From: an uncultured Alphaproteobacteria bacterium
GTDB taxonomy: Bacteria; Pseudomonadota; Alphaproteobacteria; Rhodobacterales; Rhodobacteraceae
Assembly (NCBI GenBank): GCA_902611475.1
Contig: CACLZW010000013.1
Span: 1-41,233 of the forward strand
DNA: 41,233 nt
Direction of reading: 5' to 3'
Of this stretch, positions 9,802 to 19,012 are shown in pieces (positions within the stretch are counted from its first letter, which is position 1; each line of letters opens with the position of its first letter). Below the pieces are notes generated by a model. It saw only the letters and a list, made by a program, of their open reading frames with translations, did no database searches and was not told the DNA's origin. The position numbers and the translations under genes are program-made.

Positions 9802-11211
9802 GTGTTCAGGCTCGTAAATTTACTTGTTTTTATTACATTTCTTTACTCGACAGTATATGCACAATCAGATGACGATTTTCTATCTGATTTTGGTGGAGAT
9901 GATTTCGAGGAAATAGAAAGTGAACTTGATTTTGTTACAACGAATGTTGTTAAAGAAAAATTTTCTGACATTTCAATCGAAAAAAAACAAACTAGTGAGA
10001 GTTTTGATTGGGATGCTATTTTCTCTCAAAAGTTATACTATGGCCTTGAATCTCCAGCTGTCCCTTTTTTCAGGAGAGCTCCAGGGATTGAGGCAATACA
10101 TAGCAATATTAATTTAGGGTTAAATACAAAATTTGCGGAAGTTATTAACTTCAAGTTCTCTGGTGACGTCAATTGGGACTGGGGGTATTTTGAAAGCTCT
10201 AAGTACTCTTATGGTCCTACAGCTGCTGATTTTAAGTTAAGAGATTTATACATTGACTTTTATCCAATCGATGGACTTTGGTTAAGAGTTGGGAATCAAA
10301 TAATTGCGAGAGGAGAGTCAAACTTACTAATTTCAAGTGATATTACAAATCCAAGAGATCTATCTACTATTGGGCTGCAGGATCTGGATGAAATAAGATT
10401 AAATATTCCCTCTATATTAGCTGGGTACAATATTGGTTCGTTAAAGCAAGAGATTATTGTTTTTTTGGATGAAAAAAGAAATAAAGTTGCAAGATCTGGA
10501 ACGGCATTTGATCCTGAAGCTGCTTTTTTAGGTGCGTCAATAATTACCGATGTTTCTCCTGTGCAATATAATATAAGTTTCGCCTTAAGAAATAAAATCC
10601 TTTTATCGGGCTTTGAATTGGATTTGTCCTTAGGAGAATATAATAATAAGCAGTTATCAACATTGAGTTCCTCTGTGTCAGGAAATGTGACTACGCTTAG
10701 CACTCAGCAGGATAGAATAGCTTTCTTGGGTTTAAACGGTAATATTGCGATTTCAGACTTCGTTCTAAAATTCGATACCTCTCATAAAAAGGGAAAAAGA
10801 TTTCCTTATTCCAACCCTTTGATAGGCCCTTGGTCTAAAAATGAGGTGTCTGAATTTTCCTTAGGCGCTGATTATTCTGGTCTTAAGGATTTGAACATAA
10901 ACATTGAATTAGCTAGCACATATATTCATGATCACGGTACGCAAATGGTAAATAAGCAGAATGAATATGGATATAGTTTAAGGTTTGATTGGAAATTGTA
11001 TAACGATCTTTTAGATATTTCTTTGCAGCATGCAAATATTTTGGGAGATAATGGGAGTTTTTCATCAGTATCAGCGGTTTATGAATTAAGTGACAGCATC
11101 AATATTGGTAGCAAATTTATTTCCTTTGATAGCTATAGCAATAGTCAGCAATTATATCCCTACAGGCATCAAGATTTGATAGAGCTTACTCTAGATTACT
11201 ATTTTAATTGA
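9802..11211 (+). CDS. Outer-membrane beta-barrel protein (DUF1302-like)
   Basis: A 469-residue secreted protein starting at GTG. Residues 1-21 form a signal peptide ending in VYAQ. It is followed by a strongly acidic stretch (SDDDFLSDFGGDDFEE) and then alternating hydrophobic/polar strands to the end. The C-terminus YYFN is close to the aromatic-ending signal of outer-membrane barrels. The stretch LRVGNQIIARGESN...DITNPRDLS resembles the conserved core of the DUF1302 barrel family, which is often found with MMPL transporters and LolA-like proteins. It follows the LolA-like gene by five bases, so the three genes form one unit. Its last eight bases overlap the convergent SLC13 gene. The transported compound is unknown. 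Confidence 0.75.
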   Translation: MFRLVNLLVFITFLYSTVYAQSDDDFLSDFGGDDFEEIESELDFVTTNVVKEKFSDISIEKKQTSESFDWDAIFSQKLYYGLESPAVPFFRRAPGIEAIHSNINLGLNTKFAEVINFKFSGDVNWDWGYFESSKYSYGPTAADFKLRDLYIDFYPIDGLWLRVGNQIIARGESNLLISSDITNPRDLSTIGLQDLDEIRLNIPSILAGYNIGSLKQEIIVFLDEKRNKVARSGTAFDPEAAFLGASIITDVSPVQYNISFALRNKILLSGFELDLSLGEYNNKQLSTLSSSVSGNVTTLSTQQDRIAFLGLNGNIAISDFVLKFDTSHKKGKRFPYSNPLIGPWSKNEVSEFSLGADYSGLKDLNINIELASTYIHDHGTQMVNKQNEYGYSLRFDWKLYNDLLDISLQHANILGDNGSFSSVSAVYELSDSINIGSKFISFDSYSNSQQLYPYRHQDLIELTLDYYFN

Positions 11212-12982
11212 TAGGCCAAAATATCAATAGTAGTGGAATACTTGTTATTATAATTAAGACTTCGAGAACTAAACCCATTCTCCAGTAGTCCCCAAATCTG
11301 TAGCCGCCAGGCCCCAAGATTATGGTGTTATTTTTATGTCCAATCGGAGTTAGAAAAGCACAAGATGCTGATACTGCGACTGCCATAAGAAATGTATCTG
11401 TATTTAAATTTAGTGTTTGCGCTAATTGTATGCTTATAGGTGCAATAACTAAAGTCGTAGCAGTATTATTTAAGATATCTGATAGTGTCATGGTAATAAT
11501 CATAATTATCGCTATTATCAACCATGGTTCCATTGATGACGCATATTTTGTTAAAATCTGGACTATTATTTCTGTTGTGCCATTGCTCTCAAGAGCGGCT
11601 CCTAAAGGTATAACAGAGGCTAAAAGGATAATAACTGGCCATTCCACACTAGAATAAACCTCTCTAGGAGGTACTATTTTAGTAAGGCAGTATAATATTA
11701 TCACTAAGCCCAAAACGATGGGTAACTTAAGTAGGCCTGCGCTTGCGACTATCAGGCCAACAAAGAAAATACTTAGAGCTGCGGTCATTTTGCTTGTATC
11801 CGTAATGTTTAAGCCTCGTGCTGCGAGAGGGAGGCACCCAATCCAATTAATTACCTCATTAAAGCTTTCTTTGGGCACAAGTATCAAAAGCATATCACCT
11901 TCTCTTATTATTGTTCTCCGAATTTGTTTTCTTATGGGGCGTCCTTTTCTTGATATTCCAAGTAACACTGTAGCTTTTCGCCAAGCCAATCCAACTTTTA
12001 TTGCAGACGTATTTAATAGACGAGACGTGTCTGTAACAACAACTTCAATAGGAATATAATTATCTGATTCAGCTAAGATCCGATCTTTTTTAAACGGGAA
12101 TTCAAGTTTTTGTATCGATCGAAATTCATCTAAAGACTCTGGGGTTGCATCTATAATAAGTTGATCATTTTCCCTAATCTTTAAATTTCGACTACCTTTA
12201 TCTATTCTTATCGAGTTTCTTATTATACCCAGTACTGCAGCATCACATTTTTCTGCTGCTTCATAGATCTCGTGAAGATTTTTTCCTAATACAAGTGAAT
12301 TTTGTGATACTGTTAAATTTGATACATATGAAGCTATCTCCATTAATTCTTTCCCTGCGTCATCATTTTGTGAGGTCTTTGGTATTAAACGCCAGCCAAT
12401 TAAGGCGACAAATGCAAGCCCAACTATTGCGGTTATTCCTCCTACTGGAAAAAAGTCAAACATCTTAAATGGTTCACCGGTGTGCTCATAGCGAATGCCT
12501 GATATTATTATGTTTGGAGGCGTACCTATAAGGGTAGCCATGCCTCCAAGAATTGTTGCGAAAGATAAGGGCATTAGTGTCTTTCTTGGTGGCCAATTTG
12601 ATGCTCTAGCTTTATTTATATCTATGGGCATTAAGAGCGCAAGCGCTGCAACATTATTCATGAAACCCGAGAGAATAGCACCTATAAAACCTATAATTGA
12701 TATATGTCCCCACAGATTTTTCCCAAATGCAGATATTTTTTGGCCAATAAAAAAAATTGCTCCGGAGTTAATCAAGCCTTTTGATACTACTAATACTAAT
12801 GCAACGATAATAGTTGCCGGGTGAGCAAAGCCATCAAACGCATTATTATACGGAACAACACCAATAGCTACAGATATTATGAGAATGGAAAAAGCAACTA
12901 AATCATAACGAAATTTTCCCCAAAGCAACAAAGAGAAAAGTAAACAAAAAATTGCCACTAATAAAATCTGTTCGGAGTTCAT
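11204..12982 (-). CDS. SLC13/DASS-family anion permease with two RCK-C (TrkA-C) domains
   Basis: A 592-residue inner-membrane protein. An N-terminal membrane half (about 1-195) contains NNVAALALLMP and GTPPNIIISG. Two soluble RCK-C domains follow (about 205-290 and 300-385), then a C-terminal membrane half (about 395-590) with NNTATTLVIAP and TPIGHKNNTIILGP. The repeated NN-T/V and GTPPN/TPIGH motifs are the substrate and sodium sites of the divalent-anion symporter family (sulfate, dicarboxylate and related anions). RCK-C-bearing members are commonly annotated as sodium/sulfate symporters, but specificity cannot be read here. It is the last gene of a leftward run starting at the aldehyde dehydrogenase and ends eight bases inside the convergent barrel gene. 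Confidence 0.88.
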   Translation of the reverse strand: MNSEQILLVAIFCLLFSLLLWGKFRYDLVAFSILIISVAIGVVPYNNAFDGFAHPATIIVALVLVVSKGLINSGAIFFIGQKISAFGKNLWGHISIIGFIGAILSGFMNNVAALALLMPIDINKARASNWPPRKTLMPLSFATILGGMATLIGTPPNIIISGIRYEHTGEPFKMFDFFPVGGITAIVGLAFVALIGWRLIPKTSQNDDAGKELMEIASYVSNLTVSQNSLVLGKNLHEIYEAAEKCDAAVLGIIRNSIRIDKGSRNLKIRENDQLIIDATPESLDEFRSIQKLEFPFKKDRILAESDNYIPIEVVVTDTSRLLNTSAIKVGLAWRKATVLLGISRKGRPIRKQIRRTIIREGDMLLILVPKESFNEVINWIGCLPLAARGLNITDTSKMTAALSIFFVGLIVASAGLLKLPIVLGLVIILYCLTKIVPPREVYSSVEWPVIILLASVIPLGAALESNGTTEIIVQILTKYASSMEPWLIIAIIMIITMTLSDILNNTATTLVIAPISIQLAQTLNLNTDTFLMAVAVSASCAFLTPIGHKNNTIILGPGGYRFGDYWRMGLVLEVLIIITSIPLLLIFWPIN

Positions 12983-12991
12983 CTAGAGAAC

Positions 12992-13753
12992 CTATTTTAA
13001 CTTTCTAGAAAATAGATCAAGTATTCTAAACCAGTGGGTTTCGGCATGCTTCCTGTTATATAGTTGACCTCTGTTTGGAAATGCAAACCCATGATGAGTT
13101 TTTGGAAATATCTCAATTTTATAGTCAACTGAAGTTACAGAAAGATGTTTTTCCAGAGCATTTATCATTTCTAATGGAGCATAGCTATCTGTTTCTGCAC
13201 AGCCAAAATAAAGCTCACCTTTTACACTATTAATAAATAGATGAGGGGAGTCTTCGCTCTCTGTTACCAACTTCACACCATGTATTGAGGCCGCTGCTGC
13301 GACTTTTTCTGGTAATTTTCCAGCTGCATAGAAAGCAAAGGGCCCACTCATACAATATCCAACTAATCCAATAGAACTATTTTTGGCGCTATTTTGATTT
13401 TCACAAAATTCAATCATGTTATCTATGTCCTCTAAAACTAGGGCATTAGATAGGTTATCCATATTTTTAAACATCAATTCTCTTGAGGCTTCTGGAGAGT
13501 AACCTTCGATAAAATTAAGGTTTGGTTTATTCCATTCAAAAGGCTTAGCTGTTCGATAATAGAGGTTAGGACATAGTACGTAGTAACCGCAAGCAGCTAT
13601 TCTGGATGCCATGTCGTGAAGTTCCTGCCTGATACCAGGAGCATCCATTAACAGGATAACAACGGGATATATATTATCGTCGCTTGGGTACACAATAAAT
13701 GTAGGCATTTTTTTATTTTCAGAAACTTTAATTTCTACTATTTTTTCTATCAT
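12992..13753 (-). CDS. Dienelactone hydrolase family protein
   Basis: A 253-residue cytoplasmic alpha/beta hydrolase. The nucleophile is a cysteine, C134 in VGYCMSGP, as in carboxymethylenebutenolidase, with D189 (AETDS) and H221 (HHGFAF) completing the triad. The family hydrolyses dienelactones or related esters; many members outside aromatic-degradation clusters have unknown substrates, and no chlorocatechol-pathway genes are nearby. It ends nine bases before the SLC13 permease start, so co-expression with that transporter is likely. Confidence 0.88.
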   Translation of the reverse strand: MIEKIVEIKVSENKKMPTFIVYPSDDNIYPVVILLMDAPGIRQELHDMASRIAACGYYVLCPNLYYRTAKPFEWNKPNLNFIEGYSPEASRELMFKNMDNLSNALVLEDIDNMIEFCENQNSAKNSSIGLVGYCMSGPFAFYAAGKLPEKVAAAASIHGVKLVTESEDSPHLFINSVKGELYFGCAETDSYAPLEMINALEKHLSVTSVDYKIEIFPKTHHGFAFPNRGQLYNRKHAETHWFRILDLFSRKLK

Positions 13754-13774
13754 TAAGTCACCCCCATAATTGAT

Positions 13775-14647
13775 TTAAAATATACAGTAAATTTTGCGAA
13801 TAACCCCCTGTTTTCGCAATGTTTTTCCATTTGATGAAAAATTTTTATTTGTAGTTATCAACCTAACACTATTGTTACTTTCAATCGAAGTTGACAGCAT
13901 ATTTGTTTTCTCTAAAAGCTCGAATAATGACTTATTTTCTACTAATATAGCAAGGGCTCTTCTAGCATTTTCAGCGACCAGTATTCCGCTTAATCTATTG
14001 TCTTTAGAAAAAGCCGGCCCTCCACTGAGGCCACCAATTGAGTTAAGACTGAATGGTGATCTGTCTGTGATGCTATAAACAAGGCCTCTTTCAAAAACTC
14101 CATATGACTTGTTTTCTAATCCTACGTGTCCGAGATAATTTAATGCTAAATCACCAGGATTTCCTGCTGGGTATCCTGAAGAAAAGGCTTCTTCTTTATA
14201 TCTAGTGATTTCAAAATAGGGGAGATCTATATCTTCTTTATTCTTGAAAATTGCCAAATCTGAATTGGGATGGATATATATATCTTTTATTATCATTTGT
14301 TTTTTTCCAAATGACATCATAACTTTTGGGCATTGATTTATAACATGCCTTGCGGTAACCCAAGTATCTTGACCAACATAAAATGCTGTTCCAGACCCAC
14401 CTTGACGGCGAATTTTACTTTCTGATTGAATTGTAAATTTTGGAAGAGATCGAAGATTTTTTTTGTTACTTGTAGGTGTATTCATATTGTTGGAATACTC
14501 AATTGTCTTTATTGACGTAATATTTTTGTTTGAAAAGCTATCGGATTTAGGCCTTGATGAGCCGTCTTTCTCGAATGAGGATGCGAACGACCATAGTATC
14601 GCTATAATAGCAATTAAAAAATAAAATCCATTACTAATGAATCTCAT
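13775..14647 (-). CDS. Membrane-anchored trypsin-like serine protease
   Basis: A 290-residue protein with an uncleaved-looking N-terminal membrane helix or signal anchor (about residues 7-24), a Ser/Asn/Lys-rich linker to about residue 80, then a chymotrypsin-fold domain. H101 (TARHV), D130 (NSDLAIF) and S208 (GGLSGGPAF) form the expected triad. It has no PDZ domain, unlike DegP-type proteases. It lies two bases after the DUF350 membrane-protein gene, so the two proteins may work at the same membrane. The substrate is unknown. Confidence 0.82.
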   Translation of the reverse strand: MRFISNGFYFLIAIIAILWSFASSFEKDGSSRPKSDSFSNKNITSIKTIEYSNNMNTPTSNKKNLRSLPKFTIQSESKIRRQGGSGTAFYVGQDTWVTARHVINQCPKVMMSFGKKQMIIKDIYIHPNSDLAIFKNKEDIDLPYFEITRYKEEAFSSGYPAGNPGDLALNYLGHVGLENKSYGVFERGLVYSITDRSPFSLNSIGGLSGGPAFSKDNRLSGILVAENARRALAILVENKSLFELLEKTNMLSTSIESNNSVRLITTNKNFSSNGKTLRKQGVIRKIYCIF

Positions 14648-14649
14648 GT

Positions 14650-15072
14650 TTATCCAGAGATTGCCGCACTATTTAATAGCGCAACTGATATTTTTATAGA
14701 AAATAAAAGAATAGACGAAGAAATCTCACCATTTTCAATTCTCTTTGGAAGATCATTTATTAAGACGTCAACGGCTTTGAAGCAAAAAAGCTGAATAATT
14801 ATTGCTACAAACCCCCAAACGATGATCTCATAGATGGATCCACTAGCGGATAGAGAACTTGCAAGTGGTAAAGCTAAACCAATTAAAGCACCAGAAAAAC
14901 TTATAGCGGCGGCAGTATTTTTTTGCCTTATTAAAGCTATTTCTTTCATTGGTGTAATAAATAGATAGATGATTACACCAATTAAAAGCACGATAACTGA
15001 CGTTACAAAATGACTAATAAGAAAGGGAAGCCCGTTTAATAACCCTCCAAAAATAAGACCGAAATCACCCAT
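14650..15072 (-). CDS. DUF350 family inner-membrane protein
   Basis: A 140-residue membrane protein with four predicted hydrophobic segments (about 15-37, 50-72, 80-100, 118-138). The conserved small-residue helix SFSGALIGLALPLASS matches the DUF350 family (YjfL-like). Family function is unknown; members usually occur singly or in pairs near stress or protease genes. It is followed directly by the trypsin-like protease gene. AGGA precedes the ATG by a suitable distance. Confidence 0.82.
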   Translation of the reverse strand: MGDFGLIFGGLLNGLPFLISHFVTSVIVLLIGVIIYLFITPMKEIALIRQKNTAAAISFSGALIGLALPLASSLSASGSIYEIIVWGFVAIIIQLFCFKAVDVLINDLPKRIENGEISSSILLFSIKISVALLNSAAISG

Positions 15073-15122
15073 ATTTTTTCCTATGCATTTAATTTATTAA
15101 TTATATTAAAAAACAACAATTT

Positions 15123-15626
15123 TTATACTAGATCAAGAGATGATATCAGTTTTTCTTGTTCTCTTGTCTCTATGGCGCCAGGACGATATTGCCGAATAAA
15201 GGAAATAGGCTCCTCTACTATACCAAGCTTTTTGCATAATAAAGCGGCAATAAGACCAGATCTTCCAAGTCCAGCATTACAATGTATAAGAATGTTTTTA
15301 TCTTTTTGAATTTCATCGCACAAATTATTAAGAAAGTGATGTAATTGTACTTTATTTTTTGGTACAGACTTGTCTTTGATAGGAAAATAGTAGTGACTAA
15401 AGTTATGTTTCTTTATAAGTTCGAAAAGGTTTGCAATCTGTAATGACGCTAACTCTTTTTTCTCTAAAAGTGATGCAACAATATCTATTTTTCTTTTTTT
15501 AAGTTCTAATAAATCCATCTCTGCTTGAATAGCCTTATTCCCGATGTCTCTCTTGCCGGGATAATGAGATATCCATAGTTGACCTTTTGTTAAAGGGTTT
15601 AAGGGAATATTATCAGGGAAAATCAC
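15123..15626 (-). CDS. Dual-specificity-type protein tyrosine phosphatase (CDKN3-like)
   Basis: A 167-residue cytoplasmic phosphatase. The P-loop HCNAGLGRSG gives nucleophile C116 and R122; D85 in FPIKDKSVP is the likely general acid, matching the PIxDxSVP pattern of the cyclin-dependent-kinase-inhibitor-3-like family. Targets in bacteria are unknown and no kinase is encoded beside it. It lies in the leftward run between the aldehyde dehydrogenase (20 bases upstream) and DUF350. Confidence 0.85.
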   Translation of the reverse strand: MIFPDNIPLNPLTKGQLWISHYPGKRDIGNKAIQAEMDLLELKKRKIDIVASLLEKKELASLQIANLFELIKKHNFSHYYFPIKDKSVPKNKVQLHHFLNNLCDEIQKDKNILIHCNAGLGRSGLIAALLCKKLGIVEEPISFIRQYRPGAIETREQEKLISSLDLV

Positions 15627-15646
15627 TTTATATATTAAAGCAGTGT

Positions 15647-17095
15647 TTAACTAGCTCCTAATTTTATTGCAATATTTTTTGTTTGAACATAATTTAGGAG
15701 CGCTTCCCGTCCTTTTTCTCTTCCATATCCAGACTTTCCATATCCCCCAAACGGTGTTTCAACACCACCAGCAAACCACTCATTTATAAAGAATTGGCCT
15801 GCTCTGACTTTTTGTGCACAATGCATAGCTCTGTCAAGGTCTTTAGTAAATACACCGCCTACGAGACCGTATTCGGTTCCGTTCGAGATACTTATGGCTT
15901 CGTCATCATCTTTAAATTTAAGTATTGATAGCACTGGTCCAAATATTTCAGTTTGAGCTATTTCCATATTCTGATCAACATCGGCAAAAACTGTAGGTTC
16001 TAAGAAAAATCCCTTATTATTTAGTTTTCTTGCACCTGTTACAGCCTTTGCTCCTTGCTTTTGGGCTTCATCACAGATTAAAACCGCTCTATCTCGTTGT
16101 TTTAAGGAGATCATAGCGCCCATGTTATTTGCAAACTCGTCTCTTTCAATACCTATTCCTACAGACATATTCTTTGCAACGTCTTCTGCCAAACCAACAA
16201 CCTCGTCATAGATCTTCTCATGAACTACTAATCGTGACATTGCTGAGCAAACTTGTCCTGCATTGAAGAAAATGCCTTTTCTGATGTTTTCTCTCAAGTT
16301 AGTCATTGAAGCGTCTTGATAAACAATCCCCGCTGATTTTCCACCGAGTTCTAATACAGTGGGTACTATATTTTTTGCAGCCGCCGTTGCAATAGCAGAT
16401 CCCGTTTTAACTGAGCCTGTAAAAGCTATTTGGTTGATATTTTTATGAGAGCATAAATATTCACCAGCCGTTCCGCCTATTCCGCAAATAATATTTACAG
16501 TTCCAGCTGGAAAATCTGCCGCTTCTGCAGCTTTGGCAAAGAAATATTGGGTTATCGGTGTAAGTTCTGGAGATTTAATTACACACGCATTCCCCGTCGT
16601 TAAACCAGTAGACAAAGATCTCGCTGTCATCTCCATCGGGAAATTCCAAGGAATGACTTGAGCAGACACACCGTAAGGTTCATAGGAAGTAAAATCGTAG
16701 TATGCTGATCCAAGAGGTATTGAACGACCTTCTAGCGTTTCGGCCTGGTTCCCATAATATTCAAAGTATCTAGCAGCATTTGTTACTTCAAATTTGGCTT
16801 CAAAGAGTGTTTTACCGGCTTCCATAGACAATAATGGAGCAATTTCTTCTAAATTCTCTACTAAATACACTCCGATTTTTTTTACCATTCTTGCCCGTTC
16901 TACCGGGCGCATATTTGTTAGAAAACCACTTTCATGAACCTTTTTTGCAGCAGAAACAGCCTTATCAACGTCAGCATTATCCGCAATGGCTTGGTCAGCT
17001 AATTTCTCCCCTGTACCTGGGTTATCTACTTGAATTACACCCGCACCACCATCAACAAATTTTCCATCTATATAATTCTGCCAGTAATCCTTCAT
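15647..17095 (-). CDS. NAD(P)-dependent aldehyde dehydrogenase
   Basis: A 482-residue aldehyde dehydrogenase that oxidises an aldehyde to its acid. N151 (PWNFP), E249 (LELGGKS), the cofactor loop FTGSVKTG and nucleophile C283 (NAGQVCSAMSR) are all present. The overall pattern, including EWFAGGVETPFGGYGKSGYGREKG near the end, is of the betaine-aldehyde/gamma-aminobutyraldehyde group, without enough context to name a substrate. It is the first gene of a leftward six-gene run and shares a 93-base divergent region with the GST gene. Confidence 0.92.
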   Translation of the reverse strand: MKDYWQNYIDGKFVDGGAGVIQVDNPGTGEKLADQAIADNADVDKAVSAAKKVHESGFLTNMRPVERARMVKKIGVYLVENLEEIAPLLSMEAGKTLFEAKFEVTNAARYFEYYGNQAETLEGRSIPLGSAYYDFTSYEPYGVSAQVIPWNFPMEMTARSLSTGLTTGNACVIKSPELTPITQYFFAKAAEAADFPAGTVNIICGIGGTAGEYLCSHKNINQIAFTGSVKTGSAIATAAAKNIVPTVLELGGKSAGIVYQDASMTNLRENIRKGIFFNAGQVCSAMSRLVVHEKIYDEVVGLAEDVAKNMSVGIGIERDEFANNMGAMISLKQRDRAVLICDEAQKQGAKAVTGARKLNNKGFFLEPTVFADVDQNMEIAQTEIFGPVLSILKFKDDDEAISISNGTEYGLVGGVFTKDLDRAMHCAQKVRAGQFFINEWFAGGVETPFGGYGKSGYGREKGREALLNYVQTKNIAIKLGAS

Positions 17096-17119
17096 TGCAA
17101 GACCTCTTATTAACTATTC

Positions 17120-17148
17120 AAGACAAATTTAAAATTTAATTATATAAT
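17120..17148 (+). promoter_or_regulatory. Candidate sigma-70-type promoter for the GST-rnd-sufE-corrinoid run
   Basis: A perfect TATAAT (17143-17148) lies 17 bases after AAGACA (17120-17125, four of six to TTGACA). The predicted start would be about 35 bases before the GST ATG. AT-rich DNA makes chance -10 boxes common, so support is moderate. Confidence 0.4.
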
Positions 17149-17188
17149 AAAAGAATAAATTTCAAATTATCAATTTTATAGGAAAAAG

Positions 17189-17824
17189 ATGATATTTTAT
17201 GATTGTAATACTGCGCCAAGCCCTCGCAGGGTTCGTATGTTTATCCAAGAAAAAAAAATCAATATCGAGACTAAGAACGTTGATTTAAGAAATTCAGAAC
17301 AAATGGAGGATTGGTTTTCAAAAATAAATCCACGAAATACAGTTCCTGTCTTAGTTTCTAAAGAAAACAACATCTTTTATCATAGTCTTTCTATATGTGT
17401 TTATCTTGAGCAAGAGTTCCCTGAAATAAATTTACTTGGAAGCACAAACGAAGAAAAGGGACAAATAATTAACATAATTAATGACGTTGAAAGTAATTTA
17501 TTTTTAGCAATTGCAGATTGTTTAAGAAACACTTCTAAAGCTATGAAAAATAGAGCAATTACTGGTCCAAAAAATTTTGAACAAATTCCAGAATTAGCAA
17601 TTAGGGGAAGAGAAAGGGTTAAATCATACTTTGAAATATTAAACCACCAATTAAGTGGTAAATCCTTTTTGTGCTCAGATAGGTTTACGGCAGCCGATAT
17701 ATGGGCGTTTGTTGCTGTTGATTTTACGAGAGCAATCAAGGAGCCAATACCCGATTTAATGACCGGTTTGAGGGATTGGTATGAAAGAGTTTCTAAGAGG
17801 GATAGTGCACAATTAAAACTATAA
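17189..17824 (+). CDS. Glutathione S-transferase family protein
   Basis: A 211-residue cytoplasmic protein. The N-terminal thioredoxin-like domain carries the SPRRVRMFIQEKKI helix, the cis-proline segment NTVPVL and an IFYHSLSICVYLEQEFP strand-helix. The C-terminal all-helical domain includes FLCSDRFTAADIWAF, the N-capping motif of GSTs. The usual Glu-Ser pair that binds glutathione appears as His-Ser, so glutathione binding is plausible but altered. AGGAAAAAG precedes the ATG. It opens a rightward set with rnd, sufE and the corrinoid protein; no shared pathway is evident. Confidence 0.87.
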   Translation: MIFYDCNTAPSPRRVRMFIQEKKINIETKNVDLRNSEQMEDWFSKINPRNTVPVLVSKENNIFYHSLSICVYLEQEFPEINLLGSTNEEKGQIINIINDVESNLFLAIADCLRNTSKAMKNRAITGPKNFEQIPELAIRGRERVKSYFEILNHQLSGKSFLCSDRFTAADIWAFVAVDFTRAIKEPIPDLMTGLRDWYERVSKRDSAQLKL

Positions 17825-17834
17825 AGGGAATTAC

Positions 17835-18992
17835 GTGTCAATAATTGATACTACTCAGGATCTTGAGGCTTTTTGTTTGGCGGCCGCAAATTATCCCTAT
17901 GTAACCATTGATACGGAGTTTATGCGTGATAAGACTTATTACGCTAAACTATGTTTAATTCAAATTGCTTATCCTGAAAAAGGTAAAGACAGTTTTGCGT
18001 TAATAGATCCACTATCAGAAAAACTATCCCTAAAACCATTTTTTGACCTTTTAGCAAATGAAGGTGTTTTAAAAGTTCTGCATTCAGGAAGGCAGGATCT
18101 AGAAATCTTTTTCAATAAAACAGGCGTACTTCCAAAACCTATATTCGATACTCAAATCGCTGCTATGGTTTGCGGCTTTGGTGATCAAGTTGCTTATGAG
18201 ACTTTAGTAAATCAAATTGCAGAGAAAAAAATAGATAAATCTAGCAGGTTTACAGATTGGTCAAAGAGACCACTTTCAGAAAAGCAGATCGATTATGCCT
18301 TAACTGATGTAACTTATTTAAGAACTATTTATGAAAAGCTTAAAGATGAAATAAATAACTCTAATAGGCTTTCTTGGGTAAAAGAAGAATTTGATATTCT
18401 TAAAAATCCTAAAACGTATTCCACTGATCCAGACGAGTCTTGGAAAAAGATAAGGCTTCGAAGGAAAGATCAAGATTTTGTTAAAATTATAAAGAGCATT
18501 TCTTCGTTTAGGGAAAATGAAGCGCAGAAAAGGGATTTGCCAAGAGGACATATTTTAAAAGATGAAGAAATAATTCAAATAGCTTCTCAGAGACCAAAAA
18601 AACTTCAAGATCTTTATAGCTCTAGATTACCATCTAAGGCGTTAAAAACTGAATGGATTGCAAAAGGTATCTTAGAGTGTATAAAAAGCTCTAAGTCTTT
18701 ACCTGACGAGCCTATCGAGGACTATCAATATATTCCCTTATCTTCGAGCCAGTTAGCCCTCGTTGAGCTTTTGAAGGTTCTTCTTAAATTTAATGCCTCT
18801 TGTCATAATGTGGCAACAAAATTAATTGCCAGTTCAAAGGATATTGAAATGATTGCACGACATGAAAATCCAAATGTGAGAGCTTTAGAGGGATGGAGGT
18901 TCAAAATTTTTGGTGAAGATGCATTGAAACTAAAAAATGGTGAAATATCTCTTACATTCAATGACAATGGGCTACATCTTATAACAGTATAA
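17835..18992 (+). CDS. rnd: Ribonuclease D
   Basis: A 385-residue 3'-5' exoribonuclease acting in tRNA and stable-RNA 3' maturation. The DEDD-Y catalytic set is visible: D26 and E28 (TIDTEF), D88 (GRQDLEIF), Y154 and D158 (DYALTDVTYL). An HRDC domain follows at about residues 205-285 and a second C-terminal helical region after it. The start is GTG with AAAGGGA upstream, 10 bases after the GST stop. Length and arrangement match alphaproteobacterial Rnd. Confidence 0.94.
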   Translation: MSIIDTTQDLEAFCLAAANYPYVTIDTEFMRDKTYYAKLCLIQIAYPEKGKDSFALIDPLSEKLSLKPFFDLLANEGVLKVLHSGRQDLEIFFNKTGVLPKPIFDTQIAAMVCGFGDQVAYETLVNQIAEKKIDKSSRFTDWSKRPLSEKQIDYALTDVTYLRTIYEKLKDEINNSNRLSWVKEEFDILKNPKTYSTDPDESWKKIRLRRKDQDFVKIIKSISSFRENEAQKRDLPRGHILKDEEIIQIASQRPKKLQDLYSSRLPSKALKTEWIAKGILECIKSSKSLPDEPIEDYQYIPLSSSQLALVELLKVLLKFNASCHNVATKLIASSKDIEMIARHENPNVRALEGWRFKIFGEDALKLKNGEISLTFNDNGLHLITV

Positions 18993-19012
18993 AGTTATTG
19001 AGGAATATACAC

